Shown: positions 42,359 through 51,937 of the stretch, piece by piece
How the letters are laid out: every line of letters begins with the position of its first letter
Position numbering within the stretch: the stretch's first letter is position 1
NCBI RefSeq assembly: GCF_003576645.1
Contig: NC_044920.1
Span: 4,849,423-4,913,422 of the forward strand
Direction: 5' to 3'
Source of the DNA: Ipomoea triloba
Taxonomy: Eukaryota > Streptophyta > Magnoliopsida > Solanales > Convolvulaceae
Length of the DNA stretch: 64,000 nt
Made by a program: the position numbers and the translations under genes
The notes under the pieces: model-generated
Told to the model about the DNA's origin: nothing
Database searches by the model: none
Seen by the model: only the letters and a program-made list of their open reading frames with translations

Positions 42359-43750
42359 CTACTTCCCAAGCATTGCTAAGTTCATGTCTCGAACATGACG
42401 GAATCCCATTCCCCCATGAGTCTTTGGTCTACAAAGATCACTCCAATCACTCCACCTAATCCCCCTACATCCACGGCTCTCACATCCCCACCAGTAAGAG
42501 TTCATAATTTTCTCAATCTCATCACACAAGCCCTTTGGTAACAAGAACACCTGCATTGCGTAGTTTGGAATACTCATAAGAACAGTTTTCAAAATCACCT
42601 CTCTCCCAGCCCTTAACAAAAATCTATTTCCCCAGCTTGAAATTTTACCTCTCACCCTGTCCCGATAAACCCCAGGATCTCGCTCTTCCTCCTTCCAACA
42701 TAGCCAGGTAAGCCCAAATACCTCCCCCTCCCCTGTTGTTCATGAACCCCCAAGACTTCACAAACAGCCTCCTTATCCTCCTAATGCACATTTCTTCCAA
42801 ACACAACAGATGTTTTATCAAAATTCACTTTCTGCCCACTCGCCTCCCCATACTCCCTCAAAACCGCCTCAATAACCCCTGCCTCTAAATTGTTTGCCTG
42901 AAAGAAAAAAAGACAATCATCGGCAAAAAACAAGTGAGACACCGCCGGAGCACCCCTAGCAACTCTAACCCCGTGCAGAGCCCCCACCCTCTCCTGAACA
43001 CGCAACATGGCACTAAGACTCTCCGCAACAATAATGAATAAACAAGGGGAAAGAGGATCACCTTGTCTCAAACCCCTACCTGGACTAATAAGCCCCCATT
43101 CCTTCTGTTCTACCAAGACTTTGTACTGAACAGTTGACACACATTCCTTCATTAAATTGACCCATCGCTCACTAAACCCCATCCCCAGCATGACTTTTCT
43201 CAAAAAGCCCCATTCCACCTGATCATATGCTTTACTCATCGACCTTAAGAGCACCATACCCTCCCCTACAACCCCGTTGCCGATTCAAAGTATGAGCAGA
43301 CTCAAAAGCAATCAATATGTTATCAACAATAGACCTACCCGGGATGAATGCACTCTGGGAACTAGAAATCAAGGAATTCAACAAACCCCTCATTCTATTT
43401 GCTAACACTTTTGCTAAAATGCGATACAGGACATTACACAAAGAGATGGGGCGAAACTCAGACATCAAGGATGGGGATTTAACTTTTGGAATCAAAACGA
43501 TATGAGTATCATTTGCCCGAGCAAGCAAACGACCAAAACCAATAAAATCTTGGCAAAAAGAAACTACCTCATCGCCCACCACTTCCCAATGCTTTTGATA
43601 GAAATCCAGAGACAAGACGTTAGGACCCGGGAACTTGTCAGGGTGTATAGAGAATAAAGCCCCTTTAACCTCATTAGGCGCAATTAGTCGAACCAATGCA
43701 GCATTCTGGTCCGTCAAAAGCCGAGGTTCCAAACATTCCAGCACCGGCAC
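42359..43750 (-). pseudogene. LINE reverse transcriptase
   Basis: RT blocks in order: PDKFPGPNVLSLDFYQ, ISLCNVLYRILAKVLANRM, SQSAFIPGRSIVDNILIAFE, then, after a frameshift near 43245, KAYDQVEWGFL, GLRQGDPLSPCLFI and the catalytic FFADDCLFFFQ. A break at about 42660-42780 precedes the thumb-like KISSWGNRFLLRAGREVILK. The catalytic residues are kept, but the ORF is not continuous. Confidence 0.92.
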
Positions 43751-43812
43751 AACATTCCCTTCCTGTGACGCAAACTTCTCACTTCATCAAGAATAGTACA
43801 CTAGAAATACAC

Positions 43813-44352
43813 TGATAGAGTAATATACGGAATAGGAATAGAAATACTCTTTATTAATATTAAAATGGGTATAGTAACCCTAGGAGAATCCGGTCTACGT
43901 GACAGTGGGTCAAAGGTTCCAAGTCTCTTTGACTATTATATAGTTGAAACAGCCAAAAGTCTTTCTGCTAGCATTAAATGCGTCATTTATAGGTGACCTT
44001 GGGGACAAGTTCTGGGCCGGCGGCATGTGCTACGCGTGTCAAGCATGCACTGGTCCTAAATACGGCCCTACAGGTGAAGGCCAGATGTAAGCTCCAGAAC
44101 GGTTTAAGACTACAAGCGAGTATCTCTCGACAGAGGTCTGGACACCCGGTTTCCCAAGTCAGTCAAGGTCTTGAGGGGTTTGGCGCCCCGACTCATACAG
44201 GTCAGGTGACATATCTGACCGACCTGCTTAGACCAAGCAGCCAGTAAGGTGCAACACGCGATGATAGACCGGTATGCTAAAATAGACCGATAATTATATT
44301 TAGTCCGAGAACGCCATGTCGGGCTACGTAGATCGGGAGTTTATCCCTATCA
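43813..44352 (-). mobile_element. Probable solo LTR, 540 bp
   Basis: Starts TGATAGAG and ends CCCTATCA. The flanks are TACAC (43808-43812) and CACAC (44353-44357), one mismatch. Its ends and GACCG-type motifs resemble 20201-20899, so they may be related families. Confidence 0.55.
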
Positions 44353-44960
44353 CACACCTATGAAAAAGAGCAAGCAAAAATCTCAAAAATATTTCTTACA
44401 TTCTTCATCCAGAAAAGAGACTCAATATTCATTGAGAAATTCTTCAGAAGTCTCTAAGTTGGAAAATAGAAGAAAATCTTGTTTTTCAAACAAGTAGTAT
44501 CTTTATCGAGGGTAGACAGAGGATAGTAACACGGAGTTGTGAAATCCTGTTCTCAATGTGAGCTTTGCGATCAAAGCACTGATGTTGTAAGATTGGTGAT
44601 GGATTTGTGATCAAGGCACTCGATCACTAATTCATTGTACCTTGTACCGTAGTGGTGGATATAGTGAACTTCTCCAAGAGATATGAGTAGAGTGGAGTAG
44701 AAGGATTACATAACCTTTGAACCACTGTAATTCTTGTTCTTTTACTACTTTCATTTATTTATACTTTGCATACACTTTCACACGTAAGTCACACTATACA
44801 CAATCGTCAAACAAGTTTTAAATTCTGTTGTGCATAAAACACTTATTATTTTATCAAGTGTTTTAATTTCGATATTGTCTAACCAAATTCAAATTATTTA
44901 TAAAAGTCTATTCACCCCCACCCTCCTTTAGACTTTTATCACTCTCTTTCGGGACCAACA
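44353..44960 (+). mobile_element. Copia-type LTR 3' part
   Basis: The end, AAAAGTCTATTCACCCCCAC.. then CTCTTTCGGGACCAACA, has the form seen at the 3' end of plant copia (Sirevirus-like) LTRs. No start with TG, no primer site and no internal region follow. A fragment call only. Confidence 0.45.
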
Positions 44961-45002
44961 CACTTGAATTTGACTATATTTTACCCCTTGCTTTATTCCA
45001 TT

Positions 45003-46704
45003 TGATGCATATTTTGGCTTGTTAAGTTATAAAAACTGGACAAATTAATGTGTCTTTGTTCATAGTTACATCTAATTACACAATGAAGGTAAGAAAAATC
45101 AAGTAAGAGCGCTTTTATTAAGGAGCTAACGATCACATAGGATGGAATTGAAGCATACGGTCACATTGGAGCAGCACGGGAAGAAATTGTGCGAAATTTT
45201 CTGAAACAACGATATGGCAACTTTCCAGCATGGTCATAAGCGTTAGCATGCCCGTGACGCTACTCTGTCCGCAGACAGGTCACTGCACGCTCGTGCAGTT
45301 GCCTGTGTACCTGTACATGTACCTGTGTGCATTTTTAATATGTTATTTTCAGTCTTTTGAGAGAGAGGAGAAAAGATTTGAACGCTAAACTAGATAGACA
45401 CTTTTCCTTTCTTCCAGAAAACTAATATTAAATGATTTTAAGATTTGATATTGTACTACTTACTTTAGTAAGCTTTTCATTGAAGATTCATTCCAAAAGG
45501 AGTATAGAATCATTTCTATTTTGAAAATTGTTAGCCTTGGTAGGTAGGGGTTCAAGTCCATAGGGAGCTTGAATAAACTTGTATAAATTTTTGAAAACTT
45601 TTTCAAAGTAGTGCAGCGAAAATTAGTTGTTACCCCTTTCAAGTTAGTTTGCATGTATTTGTTCTTGTTAAAATTCTAGGTTTGGTTTATTTAAAGGATT
45701 ATATAAGTAATTAAAATAAATGAGAGTAAGAGATTTTTGAAGTGGTTCGGCCAAAACCCAACCTACGCCCACTCTTATCCTTAAACTCCAAGGAGGTTTT
45801 CACTACAACGATTAGTACAAAAAGAGACCACTCTCCATGATCACAAAGTCAGCTTTAAGTGTCTACGTTTTTCACAAACCTAACTTGTTACTCCGCATCT
45901 TTCTACTTAGCCCAAGTAGAGGAAGTTGGTTTGAACATAAAGATTGTTTAGGTTTCTCCAACTGATGACTCGGCGTTGAATCTTCAAGTTTGATGCGGAA
46001 ATCTTTAGCTTGATTAATCTTTGAAACTCTTTTCTCTCTCACTTCATTGGCTCTACATTTTTACTTATAAGCTTGAATTGCACTTATCACTTAATGCTAA
46101 AGTTGCTAGCCCTCATTCAAATTTGAAGGGGGTTATTTATAGACTGCTTTTGAAATTTTTCCGTTTGAGGGAAACAAAATTTCAAACTTCTTTTATCCAG
46201 TATGCAATGACCAGTGGTTCAAGCTTTGAGTTTTTTTTTGCTAGATTTCCAACCGTCGGTGTACGTTTGCTACTAATTATGACCCTTTTGTCTGTTCAAA
46301 ATACCTTTGGCGTTTTTGAAAAATCTACCTTGAGAAATGTACCTTAGACACCTTTGGTCGACGGTGACATTTGGGTTTATTCAACCACGAAAGTGACTTG
46401 TAATCCCTAAATTGGTGATAGAAATCTTGGAACCCGAGGTTGTGGTGTTGTCTCCCCTTAATCATTTAGGCTTGGCATTAGAATCGCATGTTTCCTCACC
46501 TTAAATCCTTCCTTATCATTATTGAGTTATTATTTACAATTGTTGATCTTTTCCAAAATTCAATCATTGTTTAGCTTTCACTTGTTTCTCTATCCTTGTG
46601 TCTAGTTTTGTTTCTTCAAAGATCATGCCATAGAGATCATCCCTAAGGACGATAAAAACTAAAATCTTAGCTTTTTAATCCACTTAAAACTCGAATTAAA
46701 AAAA
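45003..46704 (+). mobile_element. Gypsy 5' LTR, probably with a nested insertion
   Basis: Begins TGATGCATATTTTGGCTTG and is followed at 46705 by a good gypsy primer site. The middle (about 45660-46400, with AGTGGTTCGGCCAAAACCCA) looks like a different LTR-type sequence, but its limits were not found. The LTR span is thus approximate. Confidence 0.5.
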
Positions 46705-46722
46705 TGGCGCCATTGCCAGAGA
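46705..46722 (+). other. Gypsy primer-binding site
   Basis: TGGCGCCATTGCCAGAGA closely resembles the TGGCGCCGTTGCCGGGGA-type primer site of plant gypsy elements. Confidence 0.75.
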
Positions 46723-46879
46723 TGGCACATTTGGTATAATTTGAGGGAACTTTTTATTCTAGCTTAAGACTCTTAAGAAGCTAGAGTCTAAGTGTTTGTT
46801 TTCTTTGTTTGTTTGATTTTTATTGTTTTAATTTCAATACTTAAAAGAGTTTGGTGTTTGTTTGTTTGTTGTATGTTAA

Positions 46880-47133
46880 TCCTTTGGTGTATGTACACAC
46901 GGTGAAAAGGAAGCCAAAACTTACACCCTATCAATCAAGAACTTTCAAGGGGTTTGAGGAGGAGAAAGAAGAAATTATTTGAATGTTTGCAAGGTGTTGA
47001 AAAAGTAGAAGCCACCATGGAAACCGAGGATTGTAGCCAGCCTAGTCATGAAACACCAAATGGTAGAAGCCCTCAAGTGTCACTGGACCTTGGATTGTTC
47101 AGTCCACAAGTCCTCCTTAGCTCTAAATTAACT
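46880..47133 (+). pseudogene. Gypsy gag leader, truncated
   Basis: After the primer site comes a GTTTGTTT-rich leader and then a basic N-terminal gag-like reading (RKPKLTPYQSRTFKGFEEEK, about 46911-46975), broken by a stop. It is interrupted at 47139 by a solo LTR and not recognisable beyond 48197. Confidence 0.5.
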
Positions 47134-47254
47134 GCCTTTGTAAACGCAAAAAACTTGAATTGTATGTATTCAAAATTCAAAGTATATCAGTTACAATGAA
47201 GAATGTATCAAACGAGAAGGGTACAATATCTAGATGTAAGAAGTTCTCAGATTC

Positions 47255-47420
47255 TTTACTAGAAGTATGTTGATTAGAAGTATGTCGATTAGAAGTATGC
47301 TGAATTGGAAGTATGTCGAGTTCAGGGTATGCTGAACTATTAGTATGCCGAGTTCAGAATATGCTGAACTAGAAGTGTGTCGAATTGGAGGTATGCCGAG
47401 TTCAGAGTATGTTGAACTGG
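47255..47420 (-). repeat. Degenerate GAAGTATGYYGA repeats
   Basis: Runs of GAAGTATGTCGATTAGAAGT- and GAGTTCAGGGTATGCTGAAC-type words repeat about eight times within the transcribed part of the solo LTR. Confidence 0.8.
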
Positions 47421-47524
47421 AAGTAGTTCTTTACTGAAGGGCCTCCAGAGTTAAGTAGCTTGTTCTTCGATAAAGGGCTTATATGCAACTTGATCTTCAA
47501 AGAAGGGCTTCCGGTATTCAAATG

Positions 47525-47669
47525 GCGTGATCCTCAGCGCATATATACTGCAGGCGTGTTCCTCAACGCAGATATACTATGGGCGTGTTCCTCAGCGCAG
47601 ATATACTACAGGCGTATTCCACAACGCAGATATACTACAGGCGTATTCCACAACGCAGATATAGATGAT
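47525..47669 (-). repeat. 29-bp tandem repeat, five units
   Basis: Units at 47525, 47554, 47583, 47612 and 47641, such as GCGTGTTCCTCAACGCAGAT. Each can form a small stem GCGT/ACGC or GCG/CGC around TTCCTCA, reminiscent of the CCGCTTCTCAGCGG repeats at 29583. Confidence 0.9.
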
Positions 47670-48223
47670 ATCCCGGCGAGATGCAGATCTTCAGAGCTCT
47701 CTTTCTTCTAAAATGAAACCACTATTTATAGTGGTGAGGATGTAGAAAAAATCTAACCAACTTATCATTTTGGATAATTCTCAATTTAATTTAAATATTT
47801 GAATTAAATATGAGAAATGTATCAGGACACCATCACGTCTAGGTTCATTATTTTATATTATCTTCAAACTAATTTATATTATCCACATCTTCCCAAAATT
47901 ATATTATCACATATATTCTTGATAGGCCAAACCAAGTCAAAACCCGTCAATTTAAGCAGCCCAATTGACCAAAACGACCTGGTCCAATTCAATTAAATAT
48001 TTCCACCAACTTGGGCCAGCAATCCAACACCAATTACTTTTAATTAAGTAATTAGACCAATTAAATATTCATTGGGCCATTTAATTAACCCAATTAAATC
48101 AATAAGTCTAACTAGCTCAATTAAAGTAATTAATTTAACAATTCATTATCCACCACAGCCCAATAGTATCATTTAAATTTTCAATGCTAACAGCCTTATC
48201 AACTCTGTCACGGCAAATTATGC

Positions 48224-48474
48224 TATGGACCCGGGTCCACCTTGCAAGTCCATGTTCACAATTTAAAACCTCTATGTTCACAATTTTAGAACTCTATATT
48301 CACAATTTTGTTATATAGATTCAAAAATTGTGTTATACTATTGAACATAGAGTTATGAAATTGTGAACATAGAGTTCAGTAATTGTGAGCATAGAGTTCA
48401 AAAATTGTGAACGTAGAGTACTAAAATTGTGAACATGGACCTGGGTCTACCTTGCAAGGTAGACTCGGGTTCAT
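48224..48474. mobile_element. MITE with palindromic ends and repeat core
   Basis: Left ATGGACCCGGGTCCACCTTG and the right end (inverted) ATGAACCCGAGTCTACCTTG. The ends are themselves palindromic. The core repeats AATTGTGAACATAGAGTTC about six times, in both orientations. TSD not resolved. Confidence 0.75.
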
Positions 48475-48479
48475 GGCGT

Positions 48480-49345
48480 AACAACCGCTCTGCTACCTTC
48501 TCCCTCTCAAGAGCTAACTCCTTCCCCAAATTGGCACTTCGATCCACAAAGATATTGGAAGCGGCAGCGTTCTAAAAATAAGGAGATATTTGAGAGTAAG
48601 GAGATATCTAAGGGAGAGACAAACACTTGCAAAGCCAAGATCATGAAATACTCCTGTTGATCCTCAACACTCATCATCTCGAAGACCCCCATGTCAAAAT
48701 GACTAAGCAATTCTCGATCTATATCAACATACGCCCCCTCCTTCAAAACCTATTTCCATCTTTATTTTTTTGGAGGGTTTTTATAAGCTACAATATATGA
48801 GGTAAAAATAGAAGGGGCAGAAGTCTTTCATGAGGGGTTTTCAATGGGCGTAGCAGCATGGTCTTCCAAAACAATACCCAATTCGCAAGGCCTAAAGGTA
48901 ACCGACTGCATTTCTACGTTTTCATCACATACCACCCTTAGAACTGAGGGAGTGGAGATAGGGTTGTGTGCCCGTTTGCCATGTTCTCCCGTTCCCTATC
49001 AAAGGGTCCAATGTTCTTTCGTCATGCCTTCATTCTGGCCAACACCTCAGGAGACACCTTTCTTGATTGCTTAAGCCCCTTTAGGCCGGACGCTAAGGGA
49101 CTACCACTGCTAGTTTTAACCAGTTTGACACTCTTCACGACTTCAACTGGGGAGGGGAGGGGAGAGACCATGCACGAGTTAGAGAAGTTATGCATTCACC
49201 ACCTCATAGGGAAGACTAAGGTTGATATCATTAAAGCCATAAAGCTCCAACGCTTGCAAAGCCGCTACCTCCTTGAGAACTGGTACCTTGTTAACCTTGG
49301 AGTGCCACTTGTTTATAAAGTCTACCTCGGCTGGTTTTAAGTTTT
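48480..49345 (-). other. TE-like coding remnant, family unknown
   Basis: Minus strand 48507-48746 is open (EGAYVDIDRELLSHFDMGVF, VEDQQEYFMILALQ), and further scraps at 48840-49100 read PSVLRVVCDENVEMQSVTFR. The style suggests a decayed retroelement gag or a transposon protein, but I cannot name it. Confidence 0.35.
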
Positions 49346-49355
49346 AACTTCACCA

Positions 49356-49364
49356 ACAAAAAAA

Positions 49365-49396
<32 letters not shown>
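49356..49396 (+). repeat. (CAAAA)n low-complexity tract
   Basis: Poly-A followed by about seven CAAAA units. Confidence 0.9.
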
Positions 49397-49975
49397 CTTT
49401 TGTATGGAGTTTGGCATCTTCTTGGTGATCTTACCGTGAGGCCGAATTAAATCCAAGCGAACCCCTTAGCTTCTCCACTACCTCTAAAGACATTGAAAAT
49501 GTATTGGAAGAGCTCTAACTTAGGAACTTTATTTAGAACGGCATAGCCGATTGAGAAGGTGATTAGCCGGTGACCATTAGGCACTATTATACATGGAATT
49601 AAGTTGTGGTGAATCAGCAACGCTCATACAGAGGGGTGAAGAACGAAGCCCCCCTTGGCTTCATAGTGCACTAACATACCCTGTCAGCCATTAGGAGCAA
49701 AGGTTTTGAATCGGGAGGTTATTAAATTACAGGTATCTTCGTATTTCGAGCTAGAGATATCCAGCACGATGTTCTGGAAAGCTCCGCCTATTGGTAAGGT
49801 GGTGGGGCCCCTCAAAGTTCTCATCTAGGTCTAGATCCTCCACATCTATCTCCTCCAGGGCAACAGCAATTTTCCCTTTAGAAGGATCCTGTGAGGCAAA
49901 GCCTTGGCCAAGCTCGGGATAGGAAGGCACACTTCAATAAGGTCAATCTGATGGGTGCCTGAACTCGCTGGTAGG
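49397..49975. other. Unrecognised sequence next to chromovirus LTR
   Basis: No convincing ORF. The composition resembles decayed retroelement interior. Confidence 0.4.
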
Positions 49976-50283
49976 TGTAACAAACCTAGGGTTTGCAAAG
50001 AAGTAGAAAGGAAAGAGAGAAGAATCGAGAGAGAAGAGATAACTGGGAAGAAGAAGAACAGAATTTCATTAACATTTCAGGACATGCCAATTACATTATA
50101 ACTGCTTTCTTTTATACAATCTAATGGAACTAACTGAACACATAATAAACGACGCCGTAGGACTCTTGCGACTAACTTCTGACCAACCAATTCCTTCAAA
50201 CGACGACGTCTGAAGCTTCTTATGCAACAGCACTAACCACCCCTTCCACAACACTGTTTTGCTGCTAAGCAATTCCCTTGGCA
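49976..50283 (-). repeat. Chromovirus 3' LTR, 308 bp
   Basis: In plus coordinates TGTAACAAACCTAGGGTTTGC to CCCTTGGCA; on the minus strand TGCCAAGG...TTTGTTACA. It is preceded (minus sense) by a short PPT-like CTCAGAGGA. The gypsy ORF above ends within it. Its outer part recurs at 50883-51019. Confidence 0.75.
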
Positions 50284-50471
50284 TCCTCTGAGGTTATTAA
50301 ATTACCCCTTCCTTCCAAAGATCCTTGACCCCAAGGATCAAATGTAGGGAATTGCTTGATAATGTGGTAGTAGTCTTCCCAGGTGGCAGCTTCTTTTGGT
50401 AGATTCACCCATTGCACTAGGATTTGCGTGACAGCCTTGTTATCCCTCTTGACCAACCTTTTATTCAACAC
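50265..50471 (-). pseudogene. Gypsy chromodomain
   Basis: Minus strand: KRLVKRDNKAVTQILVQWVN, then EEDYYHIIKQFP-like and GQGSLEGRGN. This is the C-terminal chromodomain of chromovirus integrases (VQW..LP..ATWED). It runs open to its stop near the LTR start. Confidence 0.88.
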
Positions 50472-50696
50472 TGGGTTACACTGCTACAGGTTGTGCAAGT
50501 ATTTCTCCTTCCTGGCCCACAAGAGGTGGTTCCATATGAGGTGCAACATGATCTCCTACCTTCTTTTTCAGCTGAGAAATATGGAATACAAGGCGGATTT
50601 GTGCGTTGATTTGTAAGCCACAGCCCCCACCCTTTCAGTGACTTGATAAGGTCAAGCTCCTAGAGCCAACACGGGAGGGGTATACCCATATAGGGC

Positions 50697-50882
50697 CTAG
50701 AATGGGGCACTTTGTAAGGAAGAATGGAAATTGGTGTTATACCAATATTCAGCCATGTGCAACCACTTAGCCCAAGTTTTTGGTTTATTGAACACCATAC
50801 ATCTCATATAGGTTTCTAGACATCTGTTGACCCCTCTTAGTCTACCCATCTGATTGGGATGTATGCAGTAGATATACTTAGA
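50697..50882 (-). pseudogene. Gypsy integrase fragment
   Basis: Reads HPNQMGRLRGVNRCLETYMR and KTWAKWLHMAEYWYNTNFHSS, the YHPQTDGQTEVVNRCLE..W..L..AE..YN block of gypsy integrase (mutated in the QTDGQ motif). At 50883 it is joined directly to an LTR fragment. Confidence 0.85.
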
Positions 50883-51035
50883 TAACGACGCCGTAGGACT
50901 CTTGCGACTAACTGCTGACCAACCAATTCCTTCAAACGACGACGTCTGAAGCTTCTTATGCAACGGCACTAACCACCCCTTCCACGACACCGTTTTGCTG
51001 CTAACCAATTCCCTTGGCATCCTCTGAGATTATTA
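50883..51035 (-). repeat. Second LTR fragment fused to integrase
   Basis: Nearly identical to 50149-50299, including 16 bp (CTCTGAGATTATTA) that in the other copy lie outside the LTR next to the PPT. So this is the 3' end of another copy, cut at 50883 and joined to integrase sequence. Confidence 0.8.
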
Positions 51036-51800
51036 CAGTGGGACCTCGACTATGAAAAACTCAAAACTCATGTTTGTTTTCTCTAAAATTGCAAACTAAG
51101 TAGCTCAACCTAGGAACGAATGGCAAGGGAAAAACCCAAATAAGCTCGGCCAACCAAGCTTCCACGTGTCTCGAGGCAGATGTGAAGCTGGAAGATTCAT
51201 TCGCTCCCTAGAGCGTATAACACGCAAGCCCTAATTAATTACAACCAACGCCACCCAATGGCCTACTTGTAATGCCCCTCCTAAGCCATGGAAAGGGTAA
51301 TAAGTATAAATAAATACTACCTTCTCGATGGTAAAGAGGGAAAGAGAAATAAATTCAAAAAGCTAGTGCTTACATGTTGGGATCGCTAGTGCTAGTGTAA
51401 TTTACAGCGACTCGAAATATCAAAATATTATTTATTTAATTATAATATATTATTAATAATAAATTTATTTAATCCTAATAAATTAATTATAAATATATCC
51501 CAGTATCACTGCACTACTTTGTAATCTATGTAAAGCCTTGTAATGATCTCAGTAACAAATATATAAACATCAATTACAATCCAACAAGTAGGGATCGGAT
51601 GAAAACTACTTCTAAACATAATCGACCGTGCACCAAGTCACGGTGCCAATTAGAAACCACTGCCATTTCAGTCTAAATTACTGGTTCAAGTAATAACCAG
51701 TAGCTATCAGGGTTTCATGCCCCCCATAAAAAAGATAAAGAACACAAGCAGCAGAATACTACAAGGTGAACAACAGGGTCTGAAAGAAGTTGGGCGCAAG
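51036..51800. other. Intergenic, no gene seen
   Basis: 51040-51420 has mixed composition and may be LTR-derived (AGTATAAATAAATAC TATA-like word near 51303). 51420-51500 is AT-rich. No element boundaries found. Confidence 0.4.
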
Positions 51801-51809
51801 GTTCCAGTT

Positions 51810-51937
51810 AAAGTATTATAGAGCATATACAAGAATGTGCTAATGGTTTTTGTACATCAAAAGAAACAAAGGCCAAAAAAGGACCAGCAAATTCGTAGAA
51901 TACTAAATACCAGACCAGACCGCACCGTTTAAGACCC
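51810..51937 (-). other. VAMP727: VAMP727 3' UTR
   Basis: Downstream of the stop (51938-51940) on the minus strand, T-rich sequence with TGTACAAAAACC and CTCTATAATAC suits a plant 3' UTR. The end is approximate. Confidence 0.4.

Larger units (their letters stand above)
40864..43790 (-). mobile_element. 5'-truncated LINE with RT, zf-RVT and RNase H
   Basis: Minus strand: RT (43750-42359 in pieces), zinc-binding zf-RVT region and RNase H (42343-40897), then an A-rich 3' end (T run 40867-40876). The endonuclease and ORF1 are missing, as expected from 5' truncation. Reading frames are long (373, 172, 158 and 131 codons), so decay is moderate. Confidence 0.9.
47139..48192 (-). mobile_element. Probable solo LTR, 1054 bp, TSD GCCTT
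   Basis: Starts TGTAAACGC and ends CAATGCTAACA, flanked by GCCTT at 47134-47138 and 48193-48197. On the minus strand a TATA box (CACTATAAATAGTGG, about 47719-47733) lies about 50 bp upstream of a repeat array, consistent with minus orientation. No internal region. Confidence 0.65.

Noticed and set aside
45540..45565. GGGGTTCAAGTCC as a tRNA T loop
   Set aside because: No acceptor or anticodon arm nearby; it is inside LTR-like sequence.
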